In this document: positions 49,852-61,949 of the stretch, piece after piece
Numbering within the stretch: position 1 is the first letter of the stretch
Layout: each line of letters starts with the position of its first letter
Source: Oxyruncus cristatus
Lineage: Eukaryota > Chordata > Aves > Passeriformes > Cotingidae
NCBI GenBank assembly: GCA_013399855.1
Contig: VXAY01000172.1
Location: 5,240,637-5,304,636 of the forward strand
Direction of reading: 5' to 3'
Length of the DNA stretch: 64,000 nt
Position numbers and translations under genes: made by a program
The notes under the pieces: generated by a model
What the model was told of the DNA's origin: nothing
Databases searched by the model: none
The model's input: only the letters and a program-made list of their open reading frames with translations

Positions 49852-49981
49852 AAAAAAAAAAAAAAAAACAAAAAAACAAAAAAAAACACCCCACACCAAA
49901 AATCCCACAAAAAAACCACACACAAAAACAAAACGAAGAAAAACCCACAAACAAAAAAAAACAAAAAAAAAAAAAACAAAC
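49852..49981. repeat. A/C-rich low-complexity tract
   Basis: About 130 bases of A runs broken by single C, CC and CACACC words. Open frames across it (Lys/Asn/Thr/Pro-rich on plus, Phe-rich on minus) are artefacts of the repeat. Confidence 0.9.
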
Positions 49982-50343
49982 AGGCAAGGAACAAAGACCA
50001 TCATGAATGACCAGTCTCCAACAGCAGGTAACAGCCATTATGCCTGTTGTTTCATATTTTTATGCATGAGGTTAGCATTATTATAAATAGTAATAACATG
50101 TATCTCATATACATGCAAACATTGTTTTTTGAATAGGAATATTTAGCAATGCCACTAAATATTTAAATACTCTTTAGCACAAGGGATTCTCAACAATGAC
50201 AACTATGAAGTACTATTTGTACTCCCTGGTATGTATAAATACACTGTCAGCTCCCTGCATTTTCATTTAGCATCAGAAACAGCTTTCCAGGGACTTAGAT
50301 ACTGCTTTAAGTGTCAATATCAATGTTACTATTTATAGTGCTA
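49982..50343. other. AT-rich non-coding sequence
   Basis: Strongly AT-rich, with no gene or recognisable repeat. It leads into the hairpin at 50344. Confidence 0.5.
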
Positions 50344-50439
50344 TAAACTACATTTTGAGCTATATTGGTAAAGTTAAGCTTAGGTAGCATTTCTAGCATT
50401 AATATCTTAATATAGAAATATTGCTATAAATGTAGTTTA
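50344..50439. repeat. long imperfect inverted repeat (hairpin)
   Basis: TAAACTACATTT (50344-50355) is the exact reverse complement of AAATGTAGTTTA (50428-50439). Inside, after a 2x2 internal bulge, AGCTATATT pairs with AATATTGCT with one mismatch. Total span is 96 bases. It could be a small MITE-like relic, a pre-miRNA-like fold, or chance in AT-rich DNA. No target-site duplication is clear. Confidence 0.6.
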
Positions 50440-51774
50440 CAATTTGGAACATAAACACAAATCCAGTGTTACTAATAGATCACCTTCCAGACTGCATGGA
50501 AACACACTGCCAAAGTGTGTTTTACGCAATACACAATGGAGCAAAATGCAACCATATAGATGTATTTAAATTTCCCATTTTTACACTGTCACTCAAAAAC
50601 TTTTCTTCTTCCTTTTTTTTCCTAGTTTATCGATCTCAAGAGCTTGTGATAGCATTTCAGTTGCTTCGCTGAGCCATTTTTAGCTTCTGCTGCTTTTTTT
50701 AAAAGCTAAATCAGGGCTCAAATGCCTCAATCAATTTAGCTTTTTCAATTAGAGAAGAAAGTTAAAAGAAAACCCTGGGACATGATAAACTACCAAATTT
50801 TAGCCTCTAAGTTTTTTGTGTTGTTTATTATGGTTTTTTTTCTTAATATCAATAGCATCCTTTTACATAATAATATCCCTTATGTTTATGGTTAGAATTT
50901 TATTCATAGCAAGATGACTCCAGTAATTTTTACCGAGGGGCACAGTTTGAATTTACCACAGCTCGTTCATCAGGAAGCAACACATGTGGATAGGCAATAA
51001 CTCTTTGCACCCTGGTAGCTGTGAACTCTGGCAACACCCTGGAGTAGCTCAGTGATTGCAGTGGAGCACATTATGAAATGCATGACCTTTTGCAACACTG
51101 CATGATACAGAAGGAGTCCAAGACCTTCGTGAGAGCCAAAAAGTCCAATCTCTAAAAAAATTCCATCACAGTCCCAGATTAAGACTGATGTCCAGTATCT
51201 GTACAGATTAAGCCCTTTAAAATGGTACTTCAAAAGTGCCAGAGGCTGCTCCAATGCAGCTCAGGATCAACAGAAATAAATGAGGTGTTATGGAGGAGAT
51301 TCTGATCCTTTGAATCCTACCTAAGTGTATAGACTAGGTCTCCGAATAAATGCAGAACATCTCATTTTCACCATCAGATTTTCCTTCAGGTGATTTAATT
51401 AGTCAACAGTTCAGTTCCATTTGAGCAATGCTTATCATAGTGGGTTTAAAAAGGCAAGGAGGGCCAGGCAGCTACACAGTTTACTGCAAGTTTACTTATG
51501 GGCTACACAGAAGCTTGGGTGAAGTCCTAATCCTCACATCCTGTTCTGGCACTTACTTTAGGCAGCTCACTTAGCTTTTCCTTAGGTATTTTTGGTACTT
51601 TGGGGGACAAGAAATCCACCTTACTTTGGTCATGACAACCTGAGATAGCTAATGGGAGAAAACTGAAAATTGAGACTAGCAGCCTGCACTTCATTTCAGT
51701 CTTCTCTTCAGGTTTAATTCAAGTGTTAATTTGATCAGTCATCATCCAGATCATTGGATCATATTTAACCTTAC
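50440..51774. other. non-coding unique sequence
   Basis: No gene supported. The string CACTTACTTTAGGCAGCTCACTTAGC at 51550-51575 echoes part of MIR ('CACTTACTAG...GGGCAAGTCACTTA'), but the rest does not follow. Confidence 0.45.
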
Positions 51775-51895
51775 TTAGCTACACATTTTTCATGACTGCA
51801 GTGATGCACTGAGCTTGAGTATATCCATCTGTAATACAGGTATAAAAGAACGTGTAAGTTCAAGGGAAATGTTTTGCAATGATTAATTTAGTCAT
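51775..51895 (+). repeat. MIR-like or related SINE tail relic
   Basis: GAGCTTGAGTATATCCATCTGTAATACAGGTATAAAAG matches the order of the common SINE/MIR phrase 'GAGCCTCAGTTTCCCCATCTGTAAAATGGGTATAA'. It is followed by GTTTTGCAATGATTAATTTAG, comparable with 'GTTGTGAGGATTAATTA'. Diverged and partial. Confidence 0.45.
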
Positions 51896-53034
51896 GCAAG
51901 AAGAGTATTTGGAGAATTTGATAGACAACACTAAACCACAGTTCAAACTCGTACTCTTAAATGTGATTTTTTTTATTACCTTTTTCTTTCTTTTTTACAA
52001 ATTTAAGGTATGCACATATTTTTTTAGGTCCATAATAGGCAGTCACTTCTGAAACAACTGGTAAGAGATAACCAGTAATCCGAACAGTTGGGGTGATTGT
52101 CTGATTATTTAATCAAAACTGGTTTTAGGCACTTCATTAGGGTCTTAATGGCAAATGGCAGCACACAATTAATTAGAAAAACCTTCAGACACCAGAAATC
52201 TTGTCCCGAAACACTTGTACTCTCTGCACATGCAATTCTGATCAGGTGCCAAGAGGAAACGCAGGCTGTTGCGCTCTATTAGTGGCTCAACCTGCATCAT
52301 TTAGGAACTGGTGGATCCTATAACTAATTGCCAGTATTGCAAAGTATTGCACAGAGAGTAAGCAGCAGTCACACCCAGCCATAATTTAATGAAAATATTC
52401 AAGTGATGAATGAGCGGTGTGGTCATGGATCTCAGAGTTGTTCTGAACCTTACCATCCCATTTTCCTTTCTGTGAGGGGCCCGTGCTGGTTGGAGTGATC
52501 TTTTCAATACCACAAAGACTTAGTGCTAGCAATAAGATTTTTGTTAACCTCATTACGAATACTTCTGTTATTGTAGTAGTAACTGGTAATGGAGACAAAG
52601 GTAGACAGAGAGAGGTAAGGCAGCATGTGAGTCCCTTTTTTGACAGCTAAAAGGGAAAAAGATGGCAAATAATTTCTGAACGTACGCCAAAAATAATTTG
52701 GCGTATCTTGTATGTGCTTATTTTATTCACTAGAAGTTCATTTTTCTCCTTAATATAGTTGCAGAGACCTGCATGAATACAAAGCTAAAGCAAGGTCTTT
52801 AGAAACAGGGTAAGGCACTTGGTGTTTGCACCCCCTTATTCCCAAAGATAACCAGTCTCACAGCTATTCCTCCCAATGCTGAGGTTTTGCATTGTTCATT
52901 CTTAGTGCAGGTATGAGCATTTATTATTATAAACATATATTTTAAGAACAATAAGGAAGTGATGAATTGGCCACTTGCAGTTTTCTTGACAGCAAGGTGA
53001 AATGGTAGCTGCAGTGACCAGGGGATGTCCTGGT
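51896..53034. other. non-coding unique sequence
   Basis: Includes ACAATTAATTAG at about 52164-52175 and the small CpG-containing hairpin at 52683-52705. No gene or recognisable repeat. Confidence 0.5.
52683..52705. other. short perfect hairpin (9-bp arms, 5-nt loop)
   Basis: TACGCCAAA (52683-52691) and TTTGGCGTA (52697-52705) are exact reverse complements. Each arm keeps a CpG, which is unusual in this AT-rich, CpG-poor setting. The TTTGGCG arm also resembles an E2F/NFI-type half site. About two such hairpins are expected by chance in a window this size. Confidence 0.55.
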
Positions 53035-53205
53035 TCCTCCTTGCAGAAAGGTATTCAGCGCACGTAATAATTATTCATCCATCTCGTTCACACTAAAGGC
53101 ATCGGCAATGCAATTTTAGCCTGATAATCAAGACCATATGACAAAAACCAAGGCCATTAGGGACCAATTTCAAGTATTCTCTGCAAGACAATGATTTTCC
53201 AACTG
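53035..53205. promoter_or_regulatory. candidate conserved non-coding element
   Basis: GTAATAATTATTCATCCATC, retained CpGs (GCGCACG, CTCGTTC, CATCGGC) and CCTGATAATCAAG in a clean unique stretch give the texture of a conserved enhancer. There is no direct evidence of conservation. Confidence 0.28.
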
Positions 53206-53439
53206 CACTTACATATGCTGAATAGTTACTTCTGCACGACCGCACCTGCTCTCATTTATGTAACCCTCCATCCTCTCCCCTTTCTTCTACCCCTTCTTTT
53301 CTTGTAATGCAAAGAAGGAAAGTTTCAAAGGATTGCTGGAATCTTCCTAGAAACAGATTTGATTTATTTATATTTCTGGCTGGCCACATGCTGTGAGCAA
53401 ATAAGAATCTGGCAAATGTAAAAGTTAGTTTGTACTAAT
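53206..53439. other. non-coding unique sequence
   Basis: Pyrimidine-rich around 53265-53305. Nothing recognisable. Confidence 0.5.
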
Positions 53440-53514
53440 GTCAGACCAAATTCCACCCTCAACAGACTTTGTGGGGCTGCATTAATGCAAATGAGAGAGC
53501 AGGATTTGGCCCAA
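53440..53514. repeat. ancient sauropsid-type interspersed repeat relic
   Basis: GACCAAATTCCACCCTCA opens and AATGAGAGAGCAGGATTTGGCCCAA closes the fragment. These match the two ends of an old repeat whose ends are near-inverted copies ('GACCAAATTCTGCCCTCA' and 'AATGAGAGCAGAATTTGGCCC'). The centre is shortened. Both ends being present makes this one of the better relic calls. Confidence 0.6.
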
Positions 53515-54164
53515 CACTTTCATTCACTTCCTATACATATTCAAATTAAATGAATATTTTGTACAATCTCTTCCTCCCTCTACATACACATGCATAATTC
53601 TGTCTCAGAGTCTAGTCTCAGTCACAATGGTGACTTCTTGTGAGCTTTTTTCTGAGTTTATGCTAGAGCTGCACATCTGAACGAGATGCACCAGAACTAC
53701 TTGTTTGAGTAAAGCAAGCAGAATATGGCCCTTGGTCTACAAGTCAAGTCTGCTCTACAGTAATAATTTTGTTCCTTAATTACTTTCTGCTTACTTTTGA
53801 CTGTACCATTTCAGTACCAGTCACATAATAATGTCGCCTTTGAAAAGACTATGATGTCACTGTAAATCAGAGTTCCATAAGGTTAAAGGCTTCAGTTGCA
53901 GGAAGGGAAAAAAATGTCAGAATTATTTTAAAATTACACACAGTATAACTCAAAGACTGTAGCATCTTTTAATATTAATGCTCCTAAAGAAATTAATACA
54001 CATTCAACCTTTTTCAGATATAATTCAAATATTAAAAGGACAAATAAACTCCATTACTAATGATGCAACAACAGCTTCTGGCAGAAGAGAACCTATAAAA
54101 TTAGTGAGTAAGAAGTAAAAAAGGCAAGAGTGTATCAGGAAATGACCCTGTAATAACACATCTT
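53515..54164. other. non-coding unique sequence
   Basis: AT-rich, with no supported gene or other feature. Confidence 0.5.
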
Positions 54165-54260
54165 AGATCCTCATCCCGCAAATCTTTATTTGCATGAGTG
54201 ATCCTGTCTCACATAAGAAGTGCTATGGACTCCAACAGGCAATCCGTACAAGTGAAAATT
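54165..54260. repeat. ancient sauropsid-type interspersed repeat relic
   Basis: GATCCTCATCCCGCAAATCTTTATTTGCATGAGTGATCCTG parallels 'GATCCTGCAAATACTTATGCACATGAGTAATCCC'. It is followed by a diverged centre (GCTATGGACTCCAACAGG) where 'CATTGACTTCAATGG' would be expected. Related to the relic at 13288. Confidence 0.5.
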
Positions 54261-55651
54261 ATTCATGAATTTGAATAAGAGAGTATACGATCAGCTTCTA
54301 GCCTTCTCTTCTCTGTCAGTGATCAATCTTTTTGCTACAACCCACCCCCCTCAGTCTTAAAATTAAAAAAAAAAAAATTGAATCTTTTGAAAACTGAAAT
54401 TAAGTTGGATTTCTCAAAGCAAAGATTTGGTCTACTAACTCACTATCAGAATGGGAAGAAATACTTCTGGATCATGTCCTTTTTCATATATATTCTGGGT
54501 CTGGTTTTTAGTTGTATCCTATAATAATTTAAGGCAATGACATCAGAAAGATCAATGCAGCTGCATCCTAGTATTGAATTAATCTCACAGTACTGTTGGT
54601 GTCTTCTGGAAACTACCGTACTGAATCCAAAGAAGGAGAACCTTGGCTTGCTAGAAATGATCCTGATTTTTGAAAGATAATTATCACCATGGTGTCCAGT
54701 AAAAATGACTCTTTGATTTTTAAATACTTAGCTACTGGCATGTCCTTCTTCTGTGCTGATCATGCATAGGACCCAGGTACAGGATTTTGCTAATACTCAG
54801 GAATAACATTAGAGGTGAGAAGCAAAAGACAATTAAGGGGAAGGAATGCTATTGTTGTTTTTCATTGCCTGTATGAGCCCCCACAGACACACAAAAAACC
54901 CCCAGTCATGTTTCAAAGCATCAAACACCAGAACATCCTGAGGATGGTTAAGGATGAGATCTCATTTTCCAAATTTCAAGGGCATTACTGAAATGCTTAA
55001 AACCCCTCTACCACCTGATTTTTGGCTGTTGCTTCAGAACAAAATTTGCAGCATGCTTCCCAGACCCAATTTTCTACCTTCCAGCAAATACCAATATTGC
55101 TTAAACTTCATTTAAATGTCTTAATTCAATTGAACCCAGAGGTCACTGACACCTCAGTAATTTCTATTTAAAACCATTCAGCCAAAAACAAACAAACAAA
55201 AACAAAACTGGAGCAGAATCTCCTCTGGAGATTATCCTCATTTTAAAAGAAATTACCCTGTCTGACTTTTTATAAGATAATTATTGCAATTGTTTTGCCT
55301 AATGAATATTGTTTGACTATTATAATGCCATGGTACGCATCCTGAATGAGGAACAATTAACGGAGCTTTGTTCTCTTGACATTCCAGGACACAGCTGAAA
55401 GGAAAGCCTGGCCCTAAAGATTTGGTTTTCTTCTGGCTAAAAATCTCCAACATAGCAGAAGTAGGATTCAAAGACACTACTTGGAACAATTCTAACCAGG
55501 GATGTACTGCTCATACAGATCTTACAGATGGATCTGATGGTTTCATTCCCTATGGTTCCTATCAATCTGAAAGATGCTGGCAAATGAAAGCTTTTGCTTC
55601 CAAAGACTTTGGGGCTTGATCAGAGAACAAGAATTTTACATATGTCATTCC
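54261..55651. other. non-coding unique sequence
   Basis: Contains short A-rich runs (54364-54378, 55184-55207). Open frames do not exceed about 80 codons. No gene supported. Confidence 0.5.
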
Positions 55652-55700
55652 CCAGCCTTCAGTGGGATTACTCGGAGTTTCTATCATGTAAGTAAGAGGA
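55652..55700. repeat. possible ancient repeat relic
   Basis: CCTTCAGTGGGATTACTCGGAGTTT resembles 'CTTCAATGGGATTACTCACGTG' of the same relic class. The remainder is too diverged to follow. Confidence 0.35.
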
Positions 55701-58208
55701 GATCAATTTATGATATTTCGGTGAGGTAACAAAATTGATCTTCACCAGTTTCTCTACAGACTGCTGGGGCAGGGTTCTAATTTCAATTGCACCAACATAT
55801 GTGGAAAGCAATGTCCTTCTCTTGTTCGTAACGAAGGATCTGCATCTGTAACAAACAGGAACATCTTACCCTATTCTTCCTGTATATCCTTCCTTCAGAA
55901 ATCTCACTCCTGCTTATGGCCAGAGACAGCCATTTGACCAAGTGAGTAAACAGGGTGTTTGAAGAATCGAGAGCAATTGTGTCCACAGACACCTACCCAC
56001 CTGGTGTACCTGGATCTTGGGGAGGATTTGAGCATTGAGAGGGAAATGAGCCACGGTACAAGGAAAACATGAATTAAAGATCTTCCCAAATTACGGAAAA
56101 GAGCAATATATGGTGTTTCCCTAAGTCATACACTGTAATGACTCCCTGGAAGAGAGATGATATGTTGGTGCAACAGACAAAAACCACTGGGGGACTGATC
56201 CTACCATAGCCATGTCTCTCACACTGGCAGATGATTCTGCTGGTGATCAGTGCTGCTGAGGAGATCAAACCAACTCTGTGAAAATCTAAGTAACACCTTT
56301 CCACTATAATCACCATCCTCCTAAGTTCATTACAGCCAAGGACAAGAGTATCCCTCAGCTACGCCTCTAAAGCTAAATAAAGCTCATTGCCAGGTCACTG
56401 CCATATGGCTGGGGGCACCATGCTGCTTTCCAATGGGAACGTTTATCTTCAGCTGTCCTACACTGGAAGGTGGAAGTTCTCAGCTGGCAACAGAGAAAGT
56501 GGGTCTCTGGAACACCTCCTCACAAATTGCACTGCTGGCTGTCCATTATTAGTTTAAAACAAGAATAATGTGATCTTTGGTGAACATGTGACCATGGGCA
56601 CATTTCCCCTTAATAAAACTTATAACCACAACAGCTTTTAGGTTTACTCTTTCTAGCCCAGAAAATAACAGAAAGCAAAGCTTATCAGTTTGTCACCATT
56701 TTCCATCTCTGCATTTGTAAAAGAAATAACATTGGCAGGGAAATAATACAAAATGTATCACACAAACAGGCTTCAGGAAGATATAATGTTCTTTTACATA
56801 TTTGATATAGAGCCTAAATTAAGCTGCAGAAAAGGGGCCATGAATCTTCACAGCCTCATTATAAAGCCTCCCTAAACCTCAAATACAGGAAAATACATTT
56901 CATAAACAAAGACCCAATAGGATTTTAATAGTACAATAAATTTCACTGACATTCACCACTAATCACATTTCAAAATATATTTTTTAAAAACAAAGTTCAT
57001 TTAATACAAAACCAGGTATACAAAAGAAGAGTAACATAAGGATATGTTATACCTTTTACGCTTCACTTTAGACAATTTTTGACTGAAATGACGTTTAGGC
57101 AGCTGGCTGTGATTCCATAGCAGTAAATACCAACCCTCTCACTGGCCCCTCTTTTACTTCCCTGGACATGAGCTCAGACCATGACCCTATTCATGGATAC
57201 AAATTTTCTGTTTTCACAGTAATCTGAGACAGAAAAGGGGATGGAGTCTTCACTCCCATCACTACACAAGAATACTATCTCTATGATCTTCCCTAGTGTT
57301 GTCCCTCTTCTCACCAGCAGCAAGGTGCTGCCTTTCACTTCTGTGCACAATTCAGTCATTATCCACAGCTGAGAAAAACAGAGCCCTTCACTTTTTCATG
57401 CATCTCCTAACAGAGAAAAGGTTTAAGGTTTAAGTTGAAGAATTTTAAAAAGTGGGTTTTTTTAATGTTTTGAATGATGTTAGAGATGATGAACTTACAC
57501 AGTGCTTCTAAGATCTGGAGGGAGAGGTTCACTGTTGGGATTTCTCTTTTGATTTTTTAGTTTAGTTTTGATGGAACCGAAACTTTGTGCAGGTGAAAGG
57601 CTGACAGCCAGAAGTGAAGGATGGGGTGCTTTGGAAAGAAGTTAAAAACATGTGTGGGACTCAAGTTTTGTCTCATGCATGGTAACCCCAAACCTTAGCT
57701 CAGAACACTTCAAAGACTAGGAACGTAGTTCGGTCTTTATACAAAAGCCTCAGGTGTGCCTCCTAAAGGTACCTTTTCACTGCAATTCTTCCATCCACTT
57801 GAATTGTTGTGCTGGCATCTGACATCAGAGCATTTAAGTGCTGTCAAATCTGGAATAACCTCACCAGCTCATCTGACTAAACCCATTGAGGGCCTTCAGA
57901 CAGTAATACCATTATTGACCTGGGTTGAATTCAAATGCATTTGGAGTGCTTGATATTTATCCAAATTATGCCCATTGAAAAATCCCTGGCAGAATACAGA
58001 TAACATCAGATTAAAATGTATCATTATAATTACTTCAAAGAGATGTCTGGTATAGAAATAATTAGGTTAGTAAATATTTTTAATTAAATTATGATTTCTA
58101 AATTGTGTTAAAACTACAACTTGCATCTATGGACATCACAACTAAACTACAAATCTGAAGAATTCAGGGCCTGAATATGAATATTTGAATTAATCTAATA
58201 TAGTTATT
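55701..58208. other. non-coding unique sequence
   Basis: No gene or clear repeat. Open frames of 60-80 codons occur on both strands without recognisable content. Confidence 0.5.
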
Positions 58209-58272
58209 ATACCATTAACTTCAGTGATGTAACTCCAAATTTACACAAGCATAATTAGAGTCAGATCCAAGA
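58209..58272. repeat. ancient sauropsid-type interspersed repeat relic
   Basis: ACCATTAACTTCAGTGATGTAACTCC, then AAATTTACACAAGCATAATTAGAGTCAGATCC, follows 'CCATTGACTTCAGTGGAGTTACTCCTGATTTACACCAGTGTAAATGAGATCAGAATCC' in order. It is the same layout as the 4605 relic, on the opposite arm of the element. Confidence 0.6.
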
Positions 58273-59855
58273 TTCAGCAGATCAATACAAATCTTTCCAT
58301 GGGCTGCAACAGGCATGAGAAGGCCCTGAGAAAAGTGCTGGAATGCTATTACCATCCCACCTCACAAGACTTCCCCCAGACTGACCTTTTTATCCCTAAA
58401 ATAATGTTTCTCTTCAGAACTGTCATTCACCTAATAGCAAATATGAAAACACAGGTATGGCAAAAAGCAGACATGAGAAAATAAAATTTATAATAAACAT
58501 AAATTCCAGGGCCTTTGGTCAAAAATATTCAAGGAATTTGAGAGAATCTCCTGAAGTTTTTTAACACTTCTGCCTTTCACTGAGACTTCATAATATATTA
58601 GCTGTGTAATACAGACTGCTGAAAAGCAAAAGCAAATAAACAAAAGAAATTATGCCAGCAGTATTAGCTGCTATTTCTAAAATGGCACATTCCTTGCTGA
58701 TCAATTGAATCATTCTCTCCGCTAACGTACAAAAAATAAGAATGTGTTTTAAATACTTTAGACTGCAATTTACATTTATAATCCTCTTTTCTTTAAACAG
58801 GTTGACACCTTGAACATAAAACTATGTTTTACAGATGCTCTCCTCTTTTAATTGAAATCACATCTCAGGTCAAGATCACCACTTTCCTTCTGCTTCTCTA
58901 ACCTCTTCTTGCCTGAAGGCCTGTAACTTGTGAATTATTTAACAATCATATTTGCTGCTGAAAATTGATTTCTGAGAGAATCCATATTGATTGAGATATG
59001 TGAGACTAATGAGTTTGAGGTTAAGGTGTTTAGGTATCATTATCTCTGATAGTCCTGAACTAGAATCTTCATATTTTCGCGTCTCTTGTCAATATTCAGT
59101 TTTATATCTCTGCTTCAAGCTGTGCCTATGTATTAAAGTAAAGAGATAAAATGAATAAACATTAAATGCATCTCTGAAGTGTCCACAGTAGTCTCCCCGG
59201 TGTGTCTTTCCTGTGAAATGCCACTGCATGAAGGGGATGCAGGCAAAATTTTGCCAAACCTTCATTTTATCTGGAAGCAAAGAAGTAGAATCCAATCTCA
59301 ACTGCAGTGTCTCCAAAGAGCTTGAAAACCTCTAAATGAATGGCTAAGTCTCTTCATTTTCCCCCCACAGTGAAGTAAAAACCAACTTGCCAAACTGTTG
59401 ACCTGTGTCTTTATGATGTTGCTATGCTGAGTGGCCAAGGCGTTCCCATTCAGTCCCCAAAAGCCTTTAGTTTTCTTACGTGACAGACACTAATAATCAG
59501 CTTTAGTAAGTTAAGGCACACGTGGCCCACGCATCTGGATTTATCTGCCAAATCCAAAACCCAAAAGTAAGTGCAGAGAAGACCTCAAAAAGCTGCATCT
59601 ATTGGCTTTGGAAGTGACACGACTGGCATGCACGTGCCCTGGTGCTGGTCACAGCTTGATGAACGTGAACCTGACTCAAAGACCCCATTCCAGGCTTTAT
59701 ATTTTTGCAAATCCCCCTTCTTCATCCCTGTAACCATTCCTGCTCTAAAAAAAAAATCCAAAGCAAGCAAGCAACAACAAAACCCTCCGAAGTATTTGAC
59801 CTCTAGAGTTAGACCCCTTTTTGGGGTAGTTTTGGAATCAGCTGTATTTATGATT
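58273..59855. other. non-coding unique sequence
   Basis: No supported gene. The 108-codon frame at 59571-59897 runs into the poly-A tract below and resembles no protein I know. Confidence 0.5.
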
Positions 59856-59879
59856 AAAAAAAAAAAAAAAAAAAAAAAA
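59856..59879. repeat. 24-base poly-A run
   Basis: An uninterrupted A homopolymer. No AATAAA lies just upstream and no flanking target-site duplication is obvious, so a processed-gene tail is not supported. Confidence 0.9.
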
Positions 59880-61413
59880 GGACAGTTCTTTAAATGACCC
59901 AGCTGGAAAAGGATATTTTTGGTCAATGATCTATTTTTATTTCTGCTCTGCTGTTTTTCATGAAGCCTGATGACAAAGCCTGTCCTTCAAAGCTAGTCCA
60001 TAGTTTCTGAATTACCATTTTCAATTACTTTCTGTAGGTGAAGTACACTATAGTTTTGTTATCAGGTTTATTTTTGTGGGAAGGAGCTCTATTAAAGGAA
60101 GTTAAATGCTTTCTATCTTAGTTTTGCTTGTCTTCTGGTAAGGAGAGAAATGCAATACACATTTTCAAAGGTTCTTCTAAAAAATTATCTGAAAGTTAAA
60201 ATAAGAACTATGAATTGCATCACAGTATTTAAGACACGTGTTTAAACTGTTGACTACATCCATTTCAGTTAACAAATTTATTTTATGTCACTCTTAATCA
60301 GTAGAGGTATATTTTTGTTACTATTATTGATTTTGCAGCCATGCCAGTTAATGCTATTATCCTGGATAGTACATTCTGAACAGTTACCCTTACAGACATT
60401 TTAAATAAAAACAAACATCAATTGGGAACTCAAAATGAAATCAGATCACTTTATGAACCTGAAAAACAACCTTCATACTATAGCACATAGTCTTCTCTGA
60501 ATGACTTTATCCAACTTTGGTAATACATAAAATAAGCTTGACAAACTATGGGTGAAGAGCTTATATGCTCTTTTTAATCAGATAAAATTGGCATACTGAA
60601 TTCTCTAACCATTCTTTTTTAAGTGAGGAACTGAAAGTTCTCATGATAGATAGTTAAAGACTCTCAGATATCACGATGAGAAACTTAACTTGAAGATGGG
60701 TATACAGGCTTCATCTGTATTAAGATAAATTAGCTATGCCTGGCCTAAACTCAATCATTTCTGTCTCATCAAGATGAAAAAAACAGATAAATCCTCAAAC
60801 TGAACTTTAATTCACTGGAGAGATGTTGAATAGCTGATTGTGGAAACTCAGGACTATGCAGGAACACATTTTTCTGCAGGGTGGATACTGCCGTGGTTAC
60901 CTACAGGCCCTTTGATGCCATGCCATAAATCCCTACTTTTCCAGCCCCTCCAAACTTCTCTGTTCGGAATGCAGACTGCTTCTCACAACAAGGTGGTCTG
61001 TGGTCTCCTGCTGGTAGAAAACCCTTAGGCAGTGGGCAAGTCCATCAGCTTCAGCTCAATCCCCACAACTTGGAGATGGTTTGCAAAGAATAAAACTAAA
61101 GCCACTAGTAACAGGAATTTCAATACTAGGTTAGACAGTTTTCACCTGATTAGAAGATATTTGTTATCCTGGCCCCTTAAAAAGCTTTCAAGCATGACTG
61201 ATATCCCTTCTAAACCTCCGCTTTGACAGGTCAGCACCCTCATTATCATTTTAAGGTATTTGGGCCTCCAGATCTTAGAAGTCTATTAATTATGGGTTCA
61301 GTTAATAAGCTCACACACATGCCTTATCAAAACTAGAACTTACCTCATCTGAATAAGGACTGGAGGAGCAATGGTAATTTTGTAGGTGAATCTGCTAGCT
61401 ATACAGATTAATT
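59880..61413. other. non-coding unique sequence
   Basis: AT-rich, with no gene, RNA gene or recognisable repeat. Confidence 0.5.
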
Positions 61414-61646
61414 TTTAACTCAGGGAATTTTGGGGGAGGTCTTTAAGAATGGACTGAGCTCAATTTAGTGTTTCTTTCTTCATTATTGTTTCTCCTTTTG
61501 GACCACAGAAAGAGGAAGAAAACAAAGAGTTCTCAGCACTGTATTTCTGCCTCTTTCTTTCCCTAATATTAGTTTTATCATGGAGGAACACCCTAGAGCA
61601 GATTACAGTTCACTACTCTAGATTTACTAATTTTGTGTCAAAATAC

Positions 61647-61670
<24 letters not shown>
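61647..61670. repeat. (GT)12 microsatellite, copy 1
   Basis: A perfect dinucleotide run ending in GCGTG. Its counterpart in the second copy has 15 units. Confidence 0.9.
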
Positions 61671-61677
<7 letters not shown>

Positions 61678-61678
61678 T

Positions 61679-61679
61679 N
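61679..61679. other. ambiguous base / assembly junction
   Basis: A single N exactly between the two copies of the duplicated block. Confidence 0.95.
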
Positions 61680-61910
61680 TTTAACTCAGGGAATTTTGGG
61701 GGAGGTCTTTAAGAATGGACTGAGCTCAATTTAGTGTTTCTTTCTTCATTATTGTTTCTCCTTTTGGACCACAGAAAGAGGAAGAAAACAAAGAGTTCTC
61801 AGCACTTTATTTCTGCCTCTTTCTTTCCCTAATATTAGTTTTATCATGGAGGAACACCCTAGAGCAGATTACAGTTCACTACTCTAGATTTACTAATTTT
61901 GTGTCAAAAT

Positions 61911-61912
<2 letters not shown>

Positions 61913-61942
<30 letters not shown>
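61913..61942. repeat. (GT)15 microsatellite, copy 2
   Basis: The same locus-type repeat as at 61647, three units longer. Confidence 0.9.

Positions 61943-61949
<7 letters not shown>

Noticed and set aside
49641..50006. 121-codon plus-strand frame and Phe-rich minus-strand frames
   Set aside because: They are produced by the A/C-rich low-complexity tract; the translation is almost all Lys, Asn, Thr, Pro and Gln, or Phe on the other strand.
52809..52832. TAAGGCACTTGGTG, similar to the start of miR-124
   Set aside because: The match stops after the seed region and no hairpin partner is visible.
59571..59879. Possible processed pseudogene ending in the 24-A run
   Set aside because: No parent protein is recognisable, no AATAAA lies upstream, and no flanking duplication is seen.
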